A stretch of DNA of 64,000 nucleotides from Igneacidithiobacillus copahuensis. GTDB taxonomy: Bacteria > Pseudomonadota > Gammaproteobacteria > Acidithiobacillales > Acidithiobacillaceae. Within the stretch, counting starts at the first letter, position 1; every line of letters begins with the position of its first letter. The position numbers and the translations under genes were made by a program. This document shows, piece by piece, positions 9,078-15,017 of this stretch. The stretch is from the NCBI RefSeq assembly GCF_018854015.1, contig NZ_JAAXYO010000048.1:1-64000 (forward strand). Direction: 5' to 3'. Below the pieces are notes generated by a model. That model did not search any database, was not told where the DNA came from, and saw only the letters and a list, made by a program, of their open reading frames with translations.

Positions 9078-9586
9078 GCCGGTGCCAACTCCCCACCCGG
9101 GAGAAACTCCAGGGACAGCGGGTTCGGCCCGCGCAATTTGATGTAATCAGAGGGGTTGCTGCGCAAACGCAGGGCGGCGACATCGGCACAGATGGGCAAC
9201 TCCCGCAGACCCCGGTCGACGAGGACTGCCAGGGTGATTCGGTCCGGACGGCCATAATCGAAGATCTCGTTCAGCGCGGCGCGAATCGTCCGGCCGGTGT
9301 AGAGAACATCGTCGACCAGGATCAGATGGCTGCCATCAACGGAGAACGGGATACGCGAGGCCTTGACCTCGGGATGCAGCCCGACACGACTGAAGTCGTC
9401 CCGATAAAAGGAAATATCGAGCTCTCCCAGAGGGGCAGCAACCCCCAGGCGCCGGTGCAGCTCCCGCGCAATCCAGACGCCACCGGTGTAGATCCCCACC
9501 ATCACGCAGCTCTGCGGATCGATCCGAGCCTGCAGATCACGCTGCAAGGAGTCGATCAGGATACTCAGGTCCCAGGTCGATGCCAT
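9074..9586 (-). CDS. pyrR: PyrR: pyrimidine operon regulator / uracil phosphoribosyltransferase
   Basis: A 170-residue PRT-fold protein with the PRPP-binding signature LVDDVLYTGRT at about residue 95. Family members make UMP from uracil, and some bind pyr mRNA to attenuate transcription. It sits directly before pyrB and pyrC', as in Pseudomonas. The start has GAGGAG 5 bases upstream and lies 22 bases inside the 3' end of ruvX. No PyrR-binding hairpin with a terminator is visible in front of pyrB because the genes overlap, so mRNA-based attenuation of pyrB looks unlikely; this is inference. Confidence 0.92.
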   Translation of the reverse strand: MASTWDLSILIDSLQRDLQARIDPQSCVMVGIYTGGVWIARELHRRLGVAAPLGELDISFYRDDFSRVGLHPEVKASRIPFSVDGSHLILVDDVLYTGRTIRAALNEIFDYGRPDRITLAVLVDRGLRELPICADVAALRLRSNPSDYIKLRGPNPLSLEFLPGGELAPA

Positions 9587-10005
9587 CGTTGCTCCTCGTA
9601 AAAGCTCTCCAGGATCGCACAGGCAGCTAGCTGGTCACGCAGACGATCGCGCTCGACGCGGGAGAGATCGCGCGCGCACATTTGCGCCTCGGCCGCATGA
9701 CTGCTGAGTCGCTCGTCGATCCAGTGCTGCGGCAAGGGATGACGCTGCGCGAGCGTCTGCGCAAAACGCCTTGCCGCAGCAGCGGTCTGCCCCTCGCTGC
9801 CATCCGCCTGCAATGGCAGGCCAATGACCACGGCGCGCGGTTGCCAGTCGGCGATCAAGCGCCCCAGCGCACTCCAGTCTGGCCCGCCGGCTCCGTTGCG
9901 AACGGTGGTCAGAGGTTGCGCGCCGAGACCGGCTTCCCCGAGAAAGGCGACACCAATCCGCTTGCTGCCGTAGTCGATCCCGAGCCAGGGCCCAAGCTCA
10001 GGCAT
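9565..10005 (-). CDS. ruvX: Putative pre-16S rRNA nuclease / RuvX (YqgF)
   Basis: A 146-residue RNase H-like nuclease. The first acidic strand reads LGIDYGSKRIGVA, VIGLPLQADG follows, and the WIDERLSS motif is intact. YqgF proteins mature the 5' end of 16S rRNA and were earlier proposed to resolve Holliday junctions. The ATG at 10005 is chosen because the conserved domain begins a few residues later; the frame extends upstream to 10173 with unrelated sequence lying over algH. It overlaps algH by 8 bases, the common algH-yqgF pairing of proteobacteria, and overlaps pyrR by 22. Confidence 0.93.
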   Translation of the reverse strand: MPELGPWLGIDYGSKRIGVAFLGEAGLGAQPLTTVRNGAGGPDWSALGRLIADWQPRAVVIGLPLQADGSEGQTAAAARRFAQTLAQRHPLPQHWIDERLSSHAAEAQMCARDLSRVERDRLRDQLAACAILESFYEEQRWHRPGT

Positions 10006-10555
10006 GACCCACCGCGCCACTGAGCAGACGCATATCGATACCAAGCACCCGCGCTGCCTCCTGCCAGCGCTCGCCAGCCGGGAGCTGGAATAGCACGCGC
10101 GGATCGACCGGGCCGTGCAGCCAGGAATTTTCGCTGATTTCTTTCTCCAGCTGCCCTTCGCCCCAACCGGCATAGCCCAGGGTCAGCAGGTACTGCTCCG
10201 GCCCGCGGTGCTCGGCGATCGCCGCGAGAATATCTGGCGAACTGGTCAAGGCCAGGGTATCACTTACCAGCAAAGAGGACTCCCAGTCACCCGGGGGCTG
10301 ATGGAGAATGAAACCGTGCTGCGGGCTGACCGGTCCACCCCAGTAGACTGGACGGTGGATCATCTCTTCCGATGGCCTAATGTCGATGGCCTTGAGGGCG
10401 TCGGCCATATTGATGTCGAGGATGCGATTGATGACTACCCCCATCGCTCCTTCGGCATTGTGCTCGCAGACAACGATGACGCTACGGTCAAAGAGGCCAT
10501 CATGCAGACTGGGCATGGCAATCAAGAGGTGATTTTTAAGCGATGAAAATTCCAT
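9998..10555 (-). CDS. algH: UPF0301 family protein AlgH/YqgE
   Basis: A 185-residue member of the YqgE/AlgH family, recognised from LLIAMPSL near the N-terminus, GVVINR, the PVYWGGPV block and YAGWGEGQLE. The biochemical role is not settled; AlgH was first linked to alginate regulation in Pseudomonas. The ATG at 10555 fits the family N-terminus (MEFSSLKNHLL). A TTG at 10585 would add 10 residues. It stands between gshB (39-base gap) and ruvX (overlap). Confidence 0.93.
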   Translation of the reverse strand: MEFSSLKNHLLIAMPSLHDGLFDRSVIVVCEHNAEGAMGVVINRILDINMADALKAIDIRPSEEMIHRPVYWGGPVSPQHGFILHQPPGDWESSLLVSDTLALTSSPDILAAIAEHRGPEQYLLTLGYAGWGEGQLEKEISENSWLHGPVDPRVLFQLPAGERWQEAARVLGIDMRLLSGAVGHA

Positions 10556-10594
10556 GCCGCTATGATACCGCGCTTTGCCCAGCAAAGGGCAGTC

Positions 10595-11530
10595 TCAGCG
10601 ACCCTGTTCGATCCGTGCCCATAGCAAATCCGTCGCGTCGATACCGAAAAAGCGGCGAATTTCACGGGCGCCGGTCGGGCTCGTCACGTTGATTTCGGTG
10701 AGACGCTCGCCGATCACGTCGATGCCGACAAAGAGCAGCCCCATCTCACGCAGGACGGGTCCGATCTCTGTGCACAGCTCCTGCTCGGCGGGACTGAGCT
10801 CCGCAGCTACGGCCTGCGCGCCCGCCACGAGGTTGCCACGGAAATCATCCGCCGCGGGGATCCGCAACATCGCGCCGGGTACTGCCACTCCATCCACCAG
10901 CAGGATACGCTTGTCGCCCTGACGGATCGCCGGCAGATACCGCTGCGCCATGACGAAATGCGTGCCGCGCGCCGTGATCGTTTCGAGGATGGAACCCAGG
11001 TTACGATCTTCAGCGTGCAGGTAAAAGATTCCTTCGCCGCCCCGCGCGGCCAGCGGTTTGACGACAATTTCCCCGTGCTGCTGCAGAAAATCCCGCAACT
11101 CCGCCATATCGCGGCTGACCAGATAGGGGGGGAGCCAACGCGAAAACTGTAGCGGGAAAAGCTTTTCGTTGGCCAGCCGGATCGAGGCCGGATCATTGAC
11201 CACCCAGGTGCCGGCATGTTCAAGAATCTGGCAGGCATGGAGAAAATCCATGTCCACCGGCGGATCCTTGCGCATCAGCACGCAATCAAAATCCCGCAAG
11301 GGTCGCGCAAGCGCTTCACCCAGTGCAAAAAAACGTTCACTATTGTCCCAGACCTGCACCGGCTGGAGCCGGCCCCAAGCCTGCCCATCTCGCAAAGACA
11401 ATCCATCCAGGGTACAGAGCCAGCATTCATGACCGCGCGCCTGGGCGGAGAGCAACATGGCAAAGGTACTGTCTTTGGCGGGCTTGATCCCGGCGATGGG
11501 ATCCATGACTACGGCAACGCGCATGGTCAT
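10595..11530 (-). CDS. gshB: Glutathione synthetase
   Basis: Joins gamma-glutamylcysteine and glycine using ATP. The 311-residue ATP-grasp protein has the family N-terminus (VAVVMDPI, followed by KPAKDSTFAM), the RKDPPVDMDF block, the ATP loop KPLAARGGEGIF and the NVTSPTGAREI C-terminal motif. It overlaps gshA by 4 bases (11527-11530), so both steps of glutathione synthesis are made from one transcript. Confidence 0.97.
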   Translation of the reverse strand: MTMRVAVVMDPIAGIKPAKDSTFAMLLSAQARGHECWLCTLDGLSLRDGQAWGRLQPVQVWDNSERFFALGEALARPLRDFDCVLMRKDPPVDMDFLHACQILEHAGTWVVNDPASIRLANEKLFPLQFSRWLPPYLVSRDMAELRDFLQQHGEIVVKPLAARGGEGIFYLHAEDRNLGSILETITARGTHFVMAQRYLPAIRQGDKRILLVDGVAVPGAMLRIPAADDFRGNLVAGAQAVAAELSPAEQELCTEIGPVLREMGLLFVGIDVIGERLTEINVTSPTGAREIRRFFGIDATDLLWARIEQGR

Positions 11531-12822
11531 CGCCCCGCCTTGGCCCAGTCTTCGGCCTCGCGTGCCGCCGCCAGCAACGCCAGCCGGGCGATGACGCCAT
11601 AGGCGTAATGGCGGTTGATGGGGGCATCCGGCGCGGATTTACGACAGGGGTTGATCCCCGGTTCGGCAAAGGCCATCGGCTCGAAATGGGCACCCGGGGC
11701 GTTGAGGCTCTCATCCTCACCCTTCTCCCGATGTACGCGATAGAATCCCCCGAGGACCTGTTGTCCGAGCAGATAGACGACGGGCTCGGCAACGAAGTCT
11801 TCCGGTGTCCGCTCGAAGGTATACACGCCCTCCTGGATGAAAACATCGCTCACCGGTAGTCCTTCCTTGCTCTTGGCCATGCGCGTGCGCGCTTTGCGGT
11901 TGAGCTCACGCAGCTCAGTACCCGAGTAGGCGGTCATCACTCCCATGCCATAGGTTCCGGCATCGGCCTTGACGATGACGAAGGGGCGCGCGTCGATGCC
12001 ATAGTGGCGGTAGCGCTCGGCAATTTCGGCGATGACCGCGTCGACATTGGTGACTAGGCAATCCAGTCCCTCGGCCTGCAGAAAGTTGATTTCCGTGCAG
12101 CGGCGAAAGAACGGGTCGATCAGCCAGGGATCGATATCGACGACTTCGGCAAAGTCCACAGCCAAGCGCCGGTAATGGGCAAAATGCTGGCTCTTGCGCC
12201 GCGTCTGCCAACCGGCGGCCAGTGGCGGTAGCAGCGTTTGCTCCAGCCCCTGCAAGATCTCAGGGACGCCACCGGAGAGATCGTTGTTGAGCAGGATCAT
12301 CTGCGGATCGAAATCATCGACCTGCAGGCGGGCTCCTACGCGGCGCAGTGGCTCGATCAGCAGGCGCTCGCCCGAGGGCAGCTCATGAGTATGTGCCTCT
12401 TCCAGCATCCAGGACGCAATACGCAACTCGAGTCCCGCCTCCCGCAGCAACTCCGCGAGTCGCGCCACATTTTCCAGATAGTACAAGTTACGCGTGTGGT
12501 TTTCGGGAAGGAGCAGCAGGCGCTGCAAGCTCGGGTGATACTGATCCAGGTAATGCTGGATCGCGGTGATGTGCAGCGCTTCATGCTCGGGGTTGAGATT
12601 GTTGAAGCCCGCGGGGAACAGGTTGGTGTCGATTGGCGCCAGCTTGAAACCGGCGTTGCGTAGATCCACCGAGCCATAAAAGGGCGGCGGGGTGGTTTGC
12701 CACTGACAGCGGAACCAGCGCTCGATGGCACACTGGTTACGAATCAGGTGCTCTTCCAGTTCGTGCAGCGGATCGACCTGGTTGGTCACCAGGCGCGTTG
12801 GGGTAGAAAGAACGGAAATCAA
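11527..12822 (-). CDS. gshA: Glutamate-cysteine ligase, Thiobacillus ferrooxidans type
   Basis: First step of glutathione synthesis. The 431-residue protein does not resemble E. coli GshA but matches the family first described in Thiobacillus ferrooxidans: PPFYGSVDLRNAGFKLAPID near the N-terminus, KADAGTYGMGVM about residue 290 and the NRHYAYG block at the end. The start is a TTG overlapping the citrate synthase stop (TTGA), with GGAG 8 bases upstream. The pairing with gshB confirms the role and is one reason for assigning the window to Acidithiobacillus or a relative. Confidence 0.94.
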   Translation of the reverse strand: MISVLSTPTRLVTNQVDPLHELEEHLIRNQCAIERWFRCQWQTTPPPFYGSVDLRNAGFKLAPIDTNLFPAGFNNLNPEHEALHITAIQHYLDQYHPSLQRLLLLPENHTRNLYYLENVARLAELLREAGLELRIASWMLEEAHTHELPSGERLLIEPLRRVGARLQVDDFDPQMILLNNDLSGGVPEILQGLEQTLLPPLAAGWQTRRKSQHFAHYRRLAVDFAEVVDIDPWLIDPFFRRCTEINFLQAEGLDCLVTNVDAVIAEIAERYRHYGIDARPFVIVKADAGTYGMGVMTAYSGTELRELNRKARTRMAKSKEGLPVSDVFIQEGVYTFERTPEDFVAEPVVYLLGQQVLGGFYRVHREKGEDESLNAPGAHFEPMAFAEPGINPCRKSAPDAPINRHYAYGVIARLALLAAAREAEDWAKAGR

Positions 12823-13982
12823 GCGTGACGCTCCGACAGAGGTTGATAGGCGCGGGTGGAGGCCCCCGTATAATTTTGTGTGGGGCGGAAGATACGGTTG
12901 TTGCTGAGTTGCTCGCGCCAGTGCGCCAGCCAGCCGACGCTACGCGCCATGGCAAAGATAGGGGTAAAGAGATCGCTGCGAATTCCCATCTCGTGGTACA
13001 GCACACCCGAGTAGAAGTCGACATTGGCATGGATCCCTTTCGACCCCAGGCGTTCGGCAGCGGCCTCCTCCAGGGCGCGGGCGATGGCAAACTGCCTGCT
13101 TTGCCGCAGATGTCCCGCCTGCGCCAGGTCCTCCATCATCTCTTTGAGGATGGCCGCACGCGGGTCGGTGGTCTTGTAGACCCGATGGCCGAAGCCCCAG
13201 ATCTTTTCCTTGGCCGCGAGGCGCGCCTCCAGGAAAGGCACGACATTATCCACGCTGCCAATCTCCTCGAGCATCTCCACCACGCGCTGATTGGCACCGC
13301 CATGCAGAGGGCCCGCCAGGGTGCCCACCGCCCCGGCAATCACATGATAGGGATTAGTAAGGGTAGAGGTGCTGACCAGGACCGAGAAGGTACTGGCGTT
13401 GATGGTGTGCTCCGCATGTAGGATGAAGCAGGCATCGAGAATACGCGCGTGCAGCGGATCCGGCTCACGCCCGTGCAGCATGTAGAGAAAGTTGGCGGCA
13501 TGCGACAGGTCGCTGCGCGGCGGGATGGGATCATTGCCAAAGCGCATCTGATCCCACATTGCGACGATGGTGGGTATCCGCGCAATGATGCGCATCGCCA
13601 TGGCATCGAGATGCGAGGCATTGTCCCGTTCGGCATCAGATAGCTCCTGTTGCGGATAGAACATCCCCAGGCTGGCAATGGCGCAATGCAGCATGTCCAT
13701 GGGATGCCCGGTCACCGGCAGAAACTTCATGATTTCCCGCACGTTGTACTTGATCTGGCGATGCGCCCGCAGTCCCGCATCAAAACGTTCGAGATCTTTG
13801 GCCTTGGGCAGCTCCCCGTCGAGGAGCAGTAGAGCAACCTCCTCATAGTGACTCTGCGCAACCAGCTCGGCGATGGGATAGCCGCGATACGAGAGCAAGC
13901 CCGCCGTCCCATCGATATGAGAGATAGCGGAATGGGTGGCGGGCACCCCCTCCAGTCCGGGGACGACAGTGGCATCAGTCAT
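12819..13982 (-). CDS. gltA: Citrate synthase
   Basis: Condenses acetyl-CoA with oxaloacetate. A 387-residue short-form enzyme with the active-site histidines in the ILHAEHTINAST region and in PLHGGANQRV, and the GFGHRVYKT block. The short form lacks the NADH-sensitive N-terminal domain of the E. coli enzyme; a 2-methylcitrate synthase role cannot be excluded, but no prp genes are present. It has a strong AAGGAG 7 bases before the ATG and is the first gene of a minus-strand series that continues with overlapping genes into glutathione and pyrimidine synthesis. A possible -10 (TATGAT) lies at 14020-14025. Confidence 0.9.
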   Translation of the reverse strand: MTDATVVPGLEGVPATHSAISHIDGTAGLLSYRGYPIAELVAQSHYEEVALLLLDGELPKAKDLERFDAGLRAHRQIKYNVREIMKFLPVTGHPMDMLHCAIASLGMFYPQQELSDAERDNASHLDAMAMRIIARIPTIVAMWDQMRFGNDPIPPRSDLSHAANFLYMLHGREPDPLHARILDACFILHAEHTINASTFSVLVSTSTLTNPYHVIAGAVGTLAGPLHGGANQRVVEMLEEIGSVDNVVPFLEARLAAKEKIWGFGHRVYKTTDPRAAILKEMMEDLAQAGHLRQSRQFAIARALEEAAAERLGSKGIHANVDFYSGVLYHEMGIRSDLFTPIFAMARSVGWLAHWREQLSNNRIFRPTQNYTGASTRAYQPLSERHA

Positions 13983-14033
13983 GGCGTTTCTCCTTAGGAC
14001 AGGGGCAGGGAACTACTGCATCATACCCCGCGC

Positions 14034-14066
14034 AAAAAAAGAAAGGGAGACGGACGCCTCCCTTTC
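14034..14066 (-). terminator. Rho-independent terminator of erpA
   Basis: On the minus strand a 9-bp perfect stem (GAAAGGGAG with CTCCCTTTC) with an 8-base loop is followed by seven T. It lies 23 bases after the erpA stop and before the citrate synthase gene, so it separates the pdh/erpA region from the gltA-gsh-pyr series. Confidence 0.88.
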
Positions 14067-14088
14067 GGCCTTGCTCTGCCGGGGTCTT

Positions 14089-14460
14089 TCAGGCAGAGAA
14101 GGACGAACCGCAACCGCAGGTGGTCGTAGCGTTGGGGTTCTTGATAACGAACTGCGCGCCTTCCAGACCCTCACTATAGTCGATTTCCGCACCGACCAGA
14201 TACTGATAGCTCATCGGATCGACCAAGAGGCGGACGCCAAACTGCTCCACCTCGGTGTCGCCATCATTGACGTTTTCGTCAAAGGTGAAGCCATACTGAA
14301 AGCCCGAACAGCCCCCCCCGGTCACGAAGACCCGCAGCTTGAGATCCGGGCTGCCCTCCTCTTCGATCAGGGATTTGATCTTGTCCGCGGCGCTGTCGGT
14401 CAGGGTCATCACCGGCGGCAGGGTGTCCAGATCCGTCATGGTTTCCGTAGCTGTGCTCAT
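14089..14460 (-). CDS. erpA: Iron-sulfur cluster insertion protein ErpA (A-type carrier)
   Basis: A 123-residue HesB/IscA-type carrier that delivers Fe-S clusters to apo-proteins. The three cluster-binding Cys are present: one in GGGCSGFQY and two in TCGCGSSF at the C-terminus. The long acidic N-terminal lead and single-gene context fit ErpA better than IscA, since no isc genes are adjacent. The ATG at 14460 has GAGGAG at proper distance; a GTG at 14466 is too close to it. Confidence 0.9.
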   Translation of the reverse strand: MSTATETMTDLDTLPPVMTLTDSAADKIKSLIEEEGSPDLKLRVFVTGGGCSGFQYGFTFDENVNDGDTEVEQFGVRLLVDPMSYQYLVGAEIDYSEGLEGAQFVIKNPNATTTCGCGSSFSA

Positions 14461-14535
14461 TCCCACATTCTCCTCACGCGCGTGCGCGTACCATCAGAAA
14501 TATCCGACAATTTTGCTCGCCTTTACCGGCGGGCG

Positions 14536-15012
14536 TCAAGAACCATCCTGACCGCGCTTGGGCACGAACTGAATGGCGGCAACGCGGGCTGCCACCAGCA
14601 CTGCCAGGAGCGCCGCCGTGGCCAGCAGGTCCAAAGGGCCCAGCCGATGGGCATAGAGACCAATGAAGAGCTCCCGCAGGATGAAGACAATGGCGACTTC
14701 TGCCAGGACCCGCAGGCGAATGCGGTGGAACTCGAGGTAATCGGTAAAGGTGCGGAAAAGCTCGATGAGCACGAAAACCGAGAGCACATCCGAGACCAGA
14801 CTAGAGATGACCTCTTCTTGATGCAGACTGAAAAATGCCGCGTAGACATCGCCAATCAGGCTCCAGACCGCATAGAGCAAGGTGACCAGCATGAGGAAGA
14901 TGAGGATTGTGATGACAAAATCCAGCATCCTTCCATAAAAACGGATCACTGAACCGCGCAGGCCGGCGATCTCGCTGTAGCTGGCGGCGGATTTTTGCGC
15001 GCGCTCGTTCAA
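14536..15012 (-). CDS. PsiE-like membrane protein
   Basis: A 158-residue protein with four predicted membrane segments (about 28-52, 72-92, 100-120, 128-148). It resembles the phosphate-starvation-inducible PsiE family in length, segment spacing and the charged EFHRIRLRVLAEVA stretch. Function in the family is unknown. It begins 5 bases after the E2-E3 stop, so it is probably read with the pdh genes. The TTG start has no clear ribosome binding site, so the first 20 residues are uncertain. Confidence 0.75.
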   Translation of the reverse strand: MNERAQKSAASYSEIAGLRGSVIRFYGRMLDFVITILIFLMLVTLLYAVWSLIGDVYAAFFSLHQEEVISSLVSDVLSVFVLIELFRTFTDYLEFHRIRLRVLAEVAIVFILRELFIGLYAHRLGPLDLLATAALLAVLVAARVAAIQFVPKRGQDGS

Positions 15013-15017
15013 GGGGT

